Source: Macrotrachela quadricornifera
Taxonomy: Eukaryota > Rotifera > Eurotatoria > Philodinida > Philodinidae
Direction of reading: 5' to 3'
Assembly (NCBI GenBank): GCA_022393335.1
Contig: JAJEKB010020700.1
Span: 1-64,000 of the forward strand
DNA: 64,000 bases
The notes beneath the pieces were generated by a model. The model saw only the letters and a list, made by a program, of their open reading frames with translations, was not told the origin of the DNA and searched no databases. A program made the position numbers and the translations under genes. Shown piece by piece: positions 11,841 to 25,100 of the stretch. Each line of letters begins with the position of its first letter. Within the stretch, counting starts at the first letter, position 1.

Positions 11841-12764
11841 ATCTAGTGGACTCGATGCGATTCGAATCATCACCATCAATATAGTTTTGAATCTCGAATC
11901 GACTTAACAACTTTTTTATATTCAGTTTTTGATGCTGCATCTGAAAAAATGTTTTTAGAAGCTGAAAAAAATGAATGAAGTAGAAAACTTTGCTCATTTT
12001 AAGAATCATGTGCTTTTCTCGAAAAATGACTCCTTTCGAATGTTTCGTATTTTCGTGATCAACAACTCATGCCCTATCTCGATGAAGACTTAAAAGATAT
12101 AATTTACTATAACCGTAAAAATACGTATCTGATATTTTTATTCACCTGACAACAAACATCAACAATAAGTATTGAAAAATAGAACTTATTGTACTTATAT
12201 TAAAGATCTTATATAGAAAATAATTTTTTAAATGATCGGGATGTCAAGCATTATTATAGTGACATTTTAAAAGCTTGACATATTTTTTTATTTATTATTT
12301 TAGTTCTTGATTTTAATTCATAGAAACAAAAATGCTGAAACTTATGTAAATTGACCAAAATGATTGGTATATTGAGATAGATTAATCCTATATACATTTC
12401 ATATTGATTTAAAGAGGAGATGAAAACGCTTGAATTTTTCATCATTAATAATAGATGAATGAATTAAATGAATGAATCTATTTTAAATACGAATGAGTGT
12501 TGCATTTTATTTTGGTTTCAAGACCTTATAATGAATCATACATTAATACTAACAAAAATAACAGTAATCGATTTTTCTTTACATTCGGTGAGGATAAACA
12601 TATTATTCACGTTATGTACATAGTATATTCTATGGAAGAGAAAATAATTACTTCGATTTCATGCATTAAATATGTCTACACACAAAGTATAAAAGGATCT
12701 GTTATATGTCGTGTCGTATTATACAAAGGATATTCATTTTTATTTTTGCTTTAACTTCGCATAT
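11841..12764. other. Intergenic upstream of the Ly6-like gene
   Basis: No further gene recognised. The last 100 bases before the start codon are the likely 5' UTR or promoter; no specific motif can be named. Confidence 0.4.
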
Positions 12765-13163
12765 ATGTGTCGTGAAATACTTTTAGCTCTTGTCTTTTGC
12801 TTATGTTTTACAACTATTTTATCTATTAAATGCTACATAGGCTACGATAATGAATGTGCACTAGCACCGGATATAACTAACTGTGGTGACGGAGAAGTAT
12901 GTGCATGTGCAAAATACCGTTTTAAGTGTGAAAAAGGTGATAGTGCTTGTGATGAAAATGAACAATTGACAGGAGTTATCAAATGGGGTTATGTAACTCT
13001 TGGTCAGAGCACATGCCGCCAAATGCAAAGTTACCCAATTGTTTATAAAGATGTAACATGTTGCTTAACAGATAGATGTAATCAACCAAGCAATGCGAAA
13101 TGTACGGATATGTCAGGCCGCCGTCGATCTTTACGTAAATTTGCTAATTTATTCAATTATTAA
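12765..13163 (+). CDS. Secreted Ly6/uPAR (three-finger) domain protein
   Basis: Small secreted protein of 132 aa. I chose the ATG at 12765 because it opens a textbook signal peptide (MCREILLALVFCLCFTTILS); an in-frame start at 12711 would put a charged, hydrophobic stretch before it. The mature part starts near IKCYIGYDNEC and has 12 cysteines. It ends in CCLTDRCNQ, the CC-x(3-4)-D-x-CN signature of the Ly6/three-finger fold. A basic RRR follows near the C-terminus; there is no hydrophobic GPI-anchor tail, so a soluble product is likely. Single exon, unlike most family members. AATAAA lies at 13274. Family members act as receptor ligands or modulators; the partner here is unknown. Confidence 0.8.
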   Translation: MCREILLALVFCLCFTTILSIKCYIGYDNECALAPDITNCGDGEVCACAKYRFKCEKGDSACDENEQLTGVIKWGYVTLGQSTCRQMQSYPIVYKDVTCCLTDRCNQPSNAKCTDMSGRRRSLRKFANLFNY

Positions 13164-15555
13164 TCATAAAATATTAATGGAAAGAACATATTAAAGAGAA
13201 TATTTCATGATAACAGATTTATATATTTATTCAAAAATTTTATTTAATTTAACATTTATTTAATTAACTTAAAAATAAAATGACTTTTTTTTTCTTGTAT
13301 TATTTGAATTGCTTTCACTAAATGTTATAAATATTCATATAGAATATTTACAATCTATAGAACGACGCAAAGATCGCATTATTGATCAAGATCAAACAAT
13401 TTCATTTAGATATGAATATAATCTATTTGATTTATTAATATCTAAATGAAATTTAATTAAAAAAAATGATTTAGTAAAATTTGATTAGAAAAAAAAATAT
13501 CAATGAATTTGAATGATTAAGAACCACTAATGACCACAAAGTCTTCCTGTTCATATAAAATCAAAATTATATATAATTTAAAATTGTTAACTAATAGCAT
13601 ACCTAATGCATGTAATAAATAAAGAGAAAAATTATTCAATATAAATAATACATTTCCTTGTGGTTTCTTTTTTGGTGACGTACAATACCGCGATATGTTG
13701 GCGATTACAAGTATTATTCCTAATAAAAAAAATCTTTTCAATTAACAATGAATCTTTACGAGATAGTGACCTTCGATTATATATTTGTGTTAATTAATAT
13801 GAAAACAAATGTTGTTTTTTGTTGAAAACTTTTTGTTAAATGATCATTTTGTCAATAATGCATTTGTTTAAAAATAAAATTATCTAATAATATTATTTTT
13901 TAGTGAAAGCTTAGAATTGCTAGAGGTCCTGTAAGCTATGTATTATCATAGGATGGATTTATTGAATTTTATCTGGACTTTCTAAACTTTTATCTTTAAA
14001 ATGGAGTTATCTATTAAAAAATAAGTAAAGAAAAGCTTATGGACACAATTTATTTCAAGCTAGAAATACAAACACATTCAAATGTATCAACGAATTCTTT
14101 AATATAATAAGTATATTCAGTATAATACAATTTTCTTTACCAAAATAGTCTCGAAATATGTACAATCACTATAATTATTTTAAATAAATAAAACTAATTT
14201 ATAATCTCAGTCAATTTTTCTTTGATGTAGATAAATTTCTATAAGATTCAACATCAGTAAAAGTGGCATTAAAATTCAGTGATCTGCATCTTTCCTTATT
14301 ATAAAAAGACGGCTAATGATCATTGATACTTGTCTCCATTGCTAAGATTTATTAGAGCGAGAGAGTGAGATGAGAATTAGCAAATCTCGACTTAAAACTT
14401 TCACTCACTATTTTCATTGGAAAAATATTTGTCAGTTCAGCAAAATAGTATTGCATATACACTAAAAATATATTTATTTCTAATTTTTTTCGTTCAGTAT
14501 TACAGGATAAATGATACACTAATCATTATTAATTGTCTTTTTCGAATGATATTATGTGGAGCTTTAGTAAAAATAAGTTCGTTTTGAGTTTTTCAAATAG
14601 GAAAAAGCTCAAAAATGAACCAATACTATCTTTAATACACTTTACAATACGTCATTTAACTATGATTAACACTATCTCTATCGAAGTAATCCCTATAATC
14701 GAAGCAAATGAATTATTGAAACACATTATCAGCATTTCCTTGCAAATTCTCAAATTTGGAAAAAGTTTTGAAAATCATCAGATACTAATGAAATCTGTAC
14801 ATTAGAAATTTTTAAAGAAATATATTTAATTTATGAATATAGTTGTGTGAATAATATGGTCATATAGACATGTATTTGAAGATTTGATTGTTGTATGTGA
14901 ATAATAAGAATTTTGATACTTTTGAATATTTCTGTAGCTATTATCCATCAAACATGTAATACATTCAATGAGATAGAATAAAAAATATAATTAATCAAAA
15001 TGAAGTATTAGGAAATATTTTAAAGAAATATTATCCAAATCATATTTGTCTTTCAATTTATCAACATATTAATGATGATGAAAAATTTTTTTAAAGTAAC
15101 CAGTGTTTTCAATAGTGAAAGTTTTCTTTTTGTACATCTTAGTACAATGATTTAGTTATTGATTTCAATGGAAATCTAAATTAAATGTTATACAAAAAAT
15201 GAAGTTTATAAGATGAATATACTCAAAGTGTATTTAAAAATCAAATTTGATGTTTTCTTTAACTCTTTGAATATTCATTTTATTTTGATTTATCGATGGA
15301 TCTAAATAAGACAGTTGACGGATGTCAATTAAATATTAAATAGATAAAGGTTTTGTTAGAAAAATTCGGTTTAATTAGTTTTCGTCAATGTTCAAATTCA
15401 TTTGAGCAAAATAAATATTTGATATTTTATCAAGAATTTGATTTTATTGATGTATAGAATTCGCATTCTTCATTTGCATTCATAAAAGATCCAAATTTAT
15501 TAACTGTTCTTTACTGTAAGATTTTATTGTATATAGAATAATGTTACTTGTTTAA
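13164..15555. other. Intergenic with decayed coding fragments
   Basis: A perfect 16-bp hairpin (AATTTCATTTAGATAT and its complement) lies at 13398-13453. Stretches that read like old coding sequence but cannot be joined into a gene: minus strand around 13620-13760 (NRQHIAVLYVTKKE), plus strand 14620-14805 (ILKFGKSFENHQIL) and plus strand 15360-15510 (KYLIFYQEFDFIDV, stop, then SFAFIKDPNLLTVLYC). No family was identified with confidence. Confidence 0.35.
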
Positions 15556-16358
15556 CTCTAGTACGCCCAAACCGTTTTTCGCTTTTTACTGATAATATAC
15601 AGATTTATGCTATGATTATTTTGATTTTACATCAGTGTTTTCGCTGAAATATGACATAAACACATCGATAAGATGGAAAAAAATAATCAAAATGACTATC
15701 TTTGTTTGTTTTGACCAAGAAATAGAAAACAGACGTTTTAAAGAATGCTCGTTACAAACAAATTCTGAACATTTATAACGCTTATTTAAAGTTTTTTTTG
15801 TCTTTAGAATAATAGTCAAATACGGATCGTTTTCATTTGAATTGTGTAGAATTTTCATTTGATTGTAATTCTTTCTCCATCACAGGATAGTCAAAAAGGG
15901 ATAAAGCGTGTTGAATGTCTTTATGTAAATTTATGATGATTTCGGAGCAATGATTCAGAAGAGACGAGACTAAATCCTTTTTCAGTTCTTCAAGGAATAA
16001 ACGATGCTTAAATCTTTTGTTGTGATTCTAGTCAGACTTTGTTCCTTTCTATATGATCAAAGCGTTTATACTAACAATATCGATCATTCCGTAAAAATTG
16101 CAAAATGGTTATCATCGTGTGTCTGTTTTTACGGTATCTTTATGGCACATTTGATCCACACTATTAATAGATTCTTTTAACTTATTATAATCCACAATAA
16201 TATTCGATTTTTTTACTTTTCTTGTCAACGAGATAGATATCTTTCTAGATTTGATATTGTCATATACTTTGAAAAAAACAGAATATGATAAAATATCTTC
16301 GTTGTATGCTCAAATTTTGACCTGTAGGTCAAAAATGATCCACTTGGGCGTGTGAGGA
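15556..16358 (-). mobile_element. Truncated piggyBac-type transposon with transposase remnant
   Basis: Left end TTAACTCTAGTACGCCCAA (TTAA at 15552-15555); right end read inverted TAATCCTCACACGCCCAA, with the TTAA degraded. The ACGCCCAA core is shared by both ends. On the minus strand from about 16215 down to 15850, one frame resembles the C-terminal half of the piggyBac transposase (DDE_Tnp_1_7): VDYNKLKESINSVDQMCHKD, then PFCNFYGMIDIVSINALII, then RLFLEELKKDLV. It is broken by in-frame stops (two where the family has an Arg-Trp pair, others after INALII and TKSD). The N-terminal half and the catalytic aspartates are missing. Dead copy. Confidence 0.75.
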
Positions 16359-17857
16359 TTACAAAAAAAGAATAATTACTTGTTTTGTCCTAGCTTTCTA
16401 AATACTGTCAAATTGATAATTTGAAGATTTTTTTACGAATATTTAATAAAACTTCATTTCATATAAATAAAAAGAAGGTTAGAAAAATTTTTCGAATTTT
16501 TCTTATTGTTTAAAATGATTGAAGTTTAGTGATCTCGATCGATCAAAGAAATGCTATGGTCTGTTGAAATAAATGATTGTATATCAGATTCAATCGATTA
16601 CACAATGCTTCATTTATATTAATTAATAATAAAGTATTCGTTGTGAAAGATTAAATTCCGTTCACTGATTGTATCTGCTAATAAAAGCATCAATTTCGCA
16701 TATTATATATAGTACCATGTAAAATGTATCGTTTTGATATAGTTTTAATCCAATCTTGTTACCTATATACCCTCAAAAATTGTAAGATTTGTTATTATTA
16801 TATCATCTTAATAAATATTTTGACAATAATATCATATAGAACAGCATTTTTTGATTTCAAAACTTACTTTATAATTGTCAACAGTCAGACTTGATTTATG
16901 ACTTTATTAAAAAACTAAACAAACTTTCACTGATACAAAGACTTCTTATGTGTCACACATATCTTGAATTAAAACCCAGTATATAGTACAATAGATTATT
17001 TCTACAGACAATACAATAAATGATAAAGCTAATTTAAGGATATTTAGATCAAGTTTTAATTAATTGTTAAAATCCAGTACGATTATGTGTGCTGTTAAAT
17101 GACAAACTTCATATCAAGATTGTTTAAATCTCTAAATAAAATCTAAATAAGAAATTCGATAATCAGTAATATTTTAAAATCATGTATTTCGTAAGTATAC
17201 ATATGACAAATTGATTTGTATAGTTACAATAGCTGTCAATTTTAACAAAAAAAATCTATTACTTGCTATTGACTAGTATGAATAATACTTGAAACTCATC
17301 TTGTCAAATCGGATGTTGTTTTCTCTTATTTATTATCATTTCTTCTATAGTTTCATTTCCTGAAGAGTATAGAAAAAAGACATTAGTAAGAATGTCAATG
17401 AAAGAAAAAAAAAAAGAGATAGATTGTAAGAACAAGATTAAGTTGATGAAATGAATAATAGATTACAATAAATAAAATTGATAATGTGTTGATATGAAAT
17501 GTAATGATGATAATGGTGTTCTTTATATTTTTTTTATTTCGAAATTGTTAAATTAAGAAATTATATCAAAAAAAGAAAATTTTTTTTTTCTTTCTTACGT
17601 TGTCAATCTGTACTTATCTACGTAGTTTCTAATGAATGACAAGTCTCAAATGCCTAAAGTCTTTTATATTTAATAATGAGTTTCATATCTTTTCTTTTCT
17701 CTTCTTCATGTCTTAGAAATTACTTATCTTTCTCTATTTTTTTTTTCTACATATCTTAATATAAGACAATACTTATTCAGAACAAAAAAAAAAGGAGAAG
17801 AAAGAAATAGACACAAGAAAACTAACTTATAAAATATCTTTTGTTTTATACATACAA
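16359..17857. other. Intergenic upstream of the PDE1-type gene
   Basis: AT-rich with poly-A and poly-T tracts near 17400-17800. No gene recognised; probably contains the promoter and 5' UTR of the gene at 17858. Confidence 0.45.
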
Positions 17858-20800
17858 ATGCATATGTTTAATAATATGAGCAGATCAAAGAATTTTTCAA
17901 AGGAAAAACCAGAAAAATCAGCAATGACAACAGTAAATATTCTTGGTCGTCTTCGTATGGCTACAGAACAAGTACGAAAAGTTCAAACAAATTTAGCTAA
18001 AGATGGTATGTGATAAATATTTTTAAATTTATATGCAATCATAATATAATAAATTGAATTGAGAATTCAATTATCAAATTTTTAAAAAATTAATTCTTTG
18101 TTGTTTTATGTAGGTATGTTAGAATATGTAGAAATATTGGGAAGTGTTGGTAAAGAACTCGATGGTATGTTATATTATAAAGTCTTTTGTCTAAAACAGA
18201 TACTTGACATGACAAATACAGATACGAATTTTTCTTTTTTTATATAATCAAATGATAGATTTTGAATTATATAGTGGAAAAAAAGTGATTCATTGTATTT
18301 ATAAATAAGAAATTGTCTTCTGGGAAAATTCTTCGCCCTTGTCTACAGTCAGTTTTTAATATTAAATAATAGATCATAGAATTATAAAAGAATATTTGAT
18401 ATCTTTTTTTGTTTTTATATATTAATTATCGATTTTTTTATTTTTATTTGTGTATTTTCAAGGAGTTCTTTATAATCTTGTTGATGTACTTTCTGATGAT
18501 ACACGACAAAGTGAAATAAGTATAACATCAAATGATGGACAAGTAAGTAAATGGTTAGAACAAACATTTTCATCGAAACAACAACGTCCAATAACAACAA
18601 CAGGACATTTTGAATCTATAAAAGCTATTATTCAAGCATCATCATTTGTTAATGCATTACAAAGACAATTACGTCAACATACAAAAGAACGTTTATCTGT
18701 TGCACTTGATTTACCTGTTGATATTAATAAAATAAATCTTTGGTCATTTAATATGATGGAATATAATGAACCTATTATATTTAGTATATTACTTATATTT
18801 GATGCGCATGATCTTATATCACGTTATCGAATTGATATTGATATATTAAAAAATTTTGCTCGTGCACTTACTGAAGGTTATACAAGTACGGTAGCAAAAA
18901 AAAAAACAAACACTAAAACTAAATAAAATATTGATTTATTTTATTTAGAATTTCGACCTGCATATCATAATGATTATCATGGAGCTGATGTTCTTCAAAC
19001 AACACATTGTTTATTAATTAAAAGTAATCTATTAAATATTTTTACACAACTTGAAATAACTGCATTAGTAAGATAAAAATAGAAAAATAAAAAAAAAAAT
19101 TTTTTTTTTAAATAATTAATAATAATAAATTTTCTTTTTATATAGTTATTTGCTGCTGTAATTCATGATTATGAACATCCAGGTTTAAATAATAATTATC
19201 TTGTTAAAACAAAAAGTGATTTAGCTTTGATTTATAATGATTTTAGTGTTCTAGGTAAGAATTAAATTTTGAAATATTCAAGATATTCCCATAAATACAT
19301 ATTTCTCTAGCTTATGATAATTATTTTAGACTTTATACCATTTAAATATAATAAATATTAGATCAATAAATTAATAAGACATCTTTTTTATAAGCTTAAT
19401 TTTGATAGAAAGACAACTGATAGTATTACAACAATTAGAAATATTTATTTATAATTCTTTTCTGTCATATTTGATTAAATTATTTTATCTTAATTATCAT
19501 TATTAAATAGTATTATATGATTCTCGGAAGATTTTGATTAATAGATTGATATTATATCTATTGTCGACGATAAAATAAAAAAAGAGTGGGTGTAAGATAA
19601 ATATTTCAAGAATAGTAGCATTTAGTAATATAAAATTTTTCATTAATCGAAAAAATAAATAATAGAATGTGTTCTTCCTCAGTACTAAATGAAACAATCA
19701 TTTCTACAGAAAATTTATATAAAAATAGTTGATGATTCCAATGAAATTTCGTTTTTAGTACCTTACTTAGATAGAAGAACTTTGGTTTTGGAGAATATGA
19801 TGTCCTGATACCTTCTCTTTCCTTTACAGTTATCCCTATCTAATTCTGTCACTGACAATAGGTGTATCCAACAAAGAATTATCGGCAGTTACAAAGAAAT
19901 TACTTCTTAGGAAATAAAAATAAAACAAGTCGAACCTTTTCGAGTAATTCCTCTCAACATTCGGTCTATAGATATTTACATTGCAATCATATGAAATTTT
20001 CAGGATATGCTGAGACTGCTAACACTTTTAGTTCAATACTATAATGTTTAAATAAAATATCCACTAAATAAGGATTAAAAATACTTTATGCATTCTTCAA
20101 AAAATTCACTGTAGATCTTCAGTCTATATATTAAATTTGTTTTTATTGGAAAAAGGTTGTCAGAATACAAATACCTATTAGGACATTTTTCTGTAATTCC
20201 TATTTTTTCTAATAGATAAAAAAGGGATAAACAAGTTCAATTGTTTCAAATGCTCTAAAAACATAACCTTCTTATTAAAATATACTTTTCAATACCATAA
20301 TAACAACGCTTAATTCAAAAAAATGACGAGTTGCAGTAAGCACTACAGCTTCACATGTTCTTATCACTGAAATTTCAGTTTGATGATGAGTAGCATATGC
20401 TGAATTTCTTCCGAAGATATTCATGACAATTGATAGTATACCGTTATTAATCTATAAAATAGTGATTGACTACTATCGCGGCAGTATTATTGAAAGACCT
20501 TTCACAATGTTATCGATTTCTTATGATTCTATTATAATTGAAAAAATTTATTTCTTATTTCTCTAGAAAATCATCATTCCAGTTCAGTATTTAAACTTTT
20601 ACGTGATAAACGTTTGAATATTTGGTCAAATATGAATGTTGATGAATATCGAACATTTCGTTCACTTGTTATATCACTTGTACTTGCAACTGATATGGCT
20701 AATCATGCATCATTAATTGAACGTATGTCAACATATTTTTTTTTTAAAGAAACAAATTCTACAACAACATCAACTGATTCAAAAACTTTATTACAAACAT

Positions 20801-21345
20801 TATTACATGCTGCTGATATTTCAAATGCAGCTAAACCATGGTCGATTTATATTCAATCAGCTGAAAAAATTATGGAAGAATTTTTTATACAAGGTGATCT
20901 TGAAAAAATACATTATGATGATAAAAAACAAACATTTGATCGTGAAACAACCGATGTTGCACAATTACAAATTGGTTTTATTTCACATATTGTATATCCA
21001 ACAGTAAGTTAAAGTTATATTTTTATTTAATTCATATAATTAAATTAAAAATTATTTCAGTTTGATGTTTTATCTGAAGTTCTTCAAATGGATTCTCTTG
21101 ATCATAATTCAAAAAATTTATCAACAAAAATAATAAATACATTTCCATGGCAACATGATTTACAATTAAATTTAGAAACATGGAGACAAATATCAAGACA
21201 TGGTAATCATGAACAAATATTAATTAATAGGAAACCTTTAAAACTTAATTTTGATTATTTACAAACATATGTTGAAAAAACAAAAAATTGTTTAAAAAAA
21301 CGTTCACAACATGAATTATTACTTAATCGTACGCCTTCCTTATAA
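17858..21345 (+). CDS. PDE1-type 3',5'-cyclic nucleotide phosphodiesterase
   Basis: Hydrolyses cAMP/cGMP to 5'-nucleotides. Exons: 17858-18005, 18114-18164, 18463-18885, 18949-19067, 19146-19254, 20567-21003 and 21061-21345; phases agree throughout, giving 523 aa. The N-terminal region (VSKWLEQTF, KINLWSFN, FDAHDLISRYRID) follows the PDE1 regulatory region. The HD catalytic domain shows YHNDYHGADV (about residues 213-222), HDYEHPGLNNNY (254-265), HAADIS (about 364-369) and AQLQIGF with the invariant Gln near 418. Exon 3 must end at 18885 (GT inside ACAAGTACG): reading through gives a false stop at 18925, whereas splicing restores EGYTKFRPAYHN. HNxxHG replaces the usual HNxxHA. No clear calmodulin-binding helix is visible, so Ca2+ control is assumed from the family only. 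Start chosen as the first in-frame ATG; Met7 is also possible. The 1.3-kb intron 19255-20566 holds nothing recognised. AATAAA at 21393. Confidence 0.88.
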
Positions 21346-22116
21346 TTTATTCATGTTAGACTTTTTTCCTATTTTTTACTAAACATATTTTTAATAAAAA
21401 CAACAAATAAAAATAATATTTTTATTTTTTATTTAAATAGAATAGCTTGTTATTTAATGAAGTCTGAAAATTTCAATCATAAACATCATGTATTTGTTGA
21501 TAAAACTACAATATCCGTTTTTCATAACTCATAAAATGTTATGTAATGAACTAATATATTTTATTAAATGAGTAAGTGTAATCATTAGAACAACTAATTA
21601 CTTATATGTTCTACATTATAAAATGTTTTTCTTTTATTTTTGATATATTCTGAATTTCTTCTCAACATAATATATAATTCATCTAATAAAAATTAAGTAC
21701 ATTAGAAGTATTTAATTAAGATTCGTGTTTCTCTTTACTCATTCGAATAACAAATATAAGAATCTATTGTGGAATCATATAATTACAAAGTTTTTTCATA
21801 TACATGTTGTGATATTGATTCAATGACCGATTAGATTTTGTCTGTGATTTTAAATTATTAGAACTTATGAAAATAATAATATGCTATCATTTTGTTAATA
21901 CTAGAACTTATATTTTGTCATTGTATTTCATATTTAAAGATTTTCTCTATTAAATAAGTATATGTATATATATTGTATATGATCTCTGCTATCCAGACCT
22001 ATAATCAAATTAAATAAATTCCATGACACTAAAAGCTGATGCAAAATTTTTAAGCAAAGTTTCTCTTTATATTTAATAAAATATCTTTTTGCTAAAAATA
22101 AATTCAGTAATTAATA
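21346..22116. other. Convergent intergenic region
   Basis: 3' flanks of the PDE1-type gene and of ABC copy B, which face each other. Only a poly-A signal (21393) recognised. Confidence 0.5.
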
Positions 22117-25100
22117 TTATACATTGTCTTTATTAAGCATTCTATAATAAGTTCCACGTAGTTCTATTAATTCTGTATGAGTACCACTCTCAATTATATG
22201 TCCTTGATCAACTACACAAATTAAATCACATGAACGAATTGTTGAAAGACGATGAGCAACAATCAATGATGTTCGATCAAGATCATCTATTTGAACTTGT
22301 TCAAGAGTTTCTTGTATAATCTATAATTCAAAAATTAAAATAAGACTTTATTTAAAAAATGAGCTATAGTACACTCACCCGTTCATTATATGAATCCATA
22401 GCACTAGTAGCTTCATCCAAAAGAAGTATTTTAGGGTTCCGAAGAAGAACTCGAGCAATAGCAATACGTTGTTTTTCACCACCTGATACAAAAGAACCTT
22501 TTATTCCTACTTTTGTTTCATAACCCTAAATATATTATTCAATAATTTTTAAATTCATATTCAATATTATTTATTTTTCTTTATGACTGACTTGAGGTAA
22601 TTGTTGAATAAAAGAATTAATATTAGATTTTGTTGCTGCATTAATAATATCATCCATGGAAATATTTTTTAATCCATATGATATATTTTCAGCAATTGTT
22701 AAATTAAATAAAATTGGTTCTTGACTAACAAGACCAAGATGAGAACGAACCCATTGAATATTTAATTGTCGAATATCAATACCATCAAGAAACTAAACAT
22801 TTCATCATTCAAATTTATATTTATTATAAATTTTGTTTTTTAATAAATACTAACTAATTGACCATGTGTTACATCATAGAATCGTTCTAATAATTGAATA
22901 ATTGTTGATTTTCCACANNNNNNNNNNTTATTTTATTTACCTGGTTCAATTGTTAACTGAAATTTATTAAGAACAATAGATGCTGGTCGAGTTGGATAAG
23001 CAAATTTCACTTGATCAAATTCTATTTTTCCTTTAAAGTCATTCTATATTAATTATATTATGGAGATAATAAAAATAAATTATTTTTTATATCTTCTTAC
23101 TAGTTTTTGTCCTTTTGTTGAATCATTGTCAATATTTGGTGTTCGATCAAATAATTCAAAAAAACTTTCAGCAGCTGATATTGATGTGCCAATAGCTTGA
23201 CATCTATATAAAACAATAGAAGAAAGAACTAATTAACAGTTGATGATATCTTACAACGATGCATAGAGTTTCAATGCTTGAATTGCAAAAACAACAAAGG
23301 CAATTATTCTAAAAAAATGAAAAATTAACAAAGTAATGTTTTTAAATTACCAAATTGTTGATTTATTTACATTATAATGTTATTTACTTGTAATTTGTTT
23401 TGTTCAACAAGCACAAGTGCACGCCAATAAAGAAATGCTGCAATGAATGAATTCAATCCAAAGAATACAGCATATACTGCTGCAAATGATAAAAAATATT
23501 TTCGACACATTCTATGAAAAACCAAATGAATTAAAAATTTCTACATATATGATATTTGAGAAGTTAACCTATATATTTGATAAATAAAGTGAGAAAATCG
23601 TTGTAAAACTTCTTTTTCTATTGATAACTGTTTTATTGTGCGCATATTATGAATGACTTCAGTAGTGAGCTAAATAGAATAAATACAAACAATATCAATA
23701 TTTTATTTTGTTACATAGAAGGATCTGATCTTACCGCACTTGCTTGTTCAAAAATCAAATTCGTCTTTCGACTGTGCAACTTTGATATGTATAATTGTAG
23801 ATTAGCAACAGTAATATAAAAAAAAATAGGAATGAAAACAATTATATTTAATTGCCAATTGACGAAAGAACCAAGAAGAAGACCAAGAAAAGTCAATGTG
23901 AGAGCTTCACATAAAATTGCCAATCGATGGTTTGTTATTTGATACATAGCTGAAGCTTCAGAAGCAAGTCGAACACTAATAGCACCAGAATTATTTCCAG
24001 GTTGATCAAAATAAGCCACTTCTTGACGAAGAAGACAAGCAAATGTTTTTAAACGAATGCGTTCAACTAATTTTGATCCTGATATGGCAAAAGCAGTAAA
24101 CTAAAATGAAAACCGAATAAATAATCGAATTGAATTTTGAGAATAATATTTTCACTTGTATGAATCGAGAAAACAAAAGGAAAAGACCTAAAAGGAAGAA
24201 CAAGGCACTGGAAATTACCACTTGACGACGTCGTTCAGCATATACACAAGTTTTGAAGGTCTAAAAAAATAAATTATTTATGATTCATTCGAAAGTTTCA
24301 GCTTCTCTGTAGAAATTTCCATTATATATATATATATGAGATAGTTATCCAGGGTAAATTTCACTGGTATTATACAATGCATTCCAAACACGAAACACTA
24401 ATATCTCAAGTTCTACTCAATAGATTTGAATTTTTTTTTTCAAACACTTTTTACCGTCTACTCCACTCACCATAAAAATATCAAAGTTTTTGGTTACTAT
24501 TAATAAGAAATTTTCAACCAAAAAAGGTAAAAAATCATTGCTTTTTTTTTGTTTCATGTATCGATGAAAATATCTTTTTCGTCCTACAAGTTTTATTGAA
24601 GGAAAATAATTTTTTTTTAGGATTATTTCCCAGCTAAGACTTTCCTTTCTAAGCATATAGATTGATCATCGTTTTGATTTTAATTTATTCATTGAGGCTT
24701 GCAAAAACTATTTAAATATGCATTTTGGAAATTTGATGTCCTAAATGACAGATTTGCGGTAAAAATTTCAGCTCTTAAACAAACAATCTATATAATTGAT
24801 AGTTGACTGAAATATAGTTTTACAAAGGAAAAAAAAATTTGAATTGTATTAACAAAAAGTTCTTATATGATTTTTGCATATGTTGTACTTTATAGTAAAA
24901 TTCTTTTCGATAAATGTATAAGCAGGGAGTATAGGATGAGCGGAAGTCAGTCTCCTACGTCGGAAATTTTAACTGGGACTCTCTCTCCATTTGAATAGTT
25001 TGATGACTTAATCTATTTTGATTTTGGATAAATAACGAAATTTTGCATTTCACATTTTAAGTCTCAATACATTTTATGAAAAAAAGATTATACTACAAGA

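Noticed and set aside
11660..11884. 74-codon plus-strand frame with cysteines
   Set aside because: Most of it is the right arm of the inverted repeat 11217-11840, whose left arm does not keep the frame.
15616..15858. 80-codon minus-strand frame as a separate gene
   Set aside because: It is part of the decayed piggyBac transposase region in another frame.
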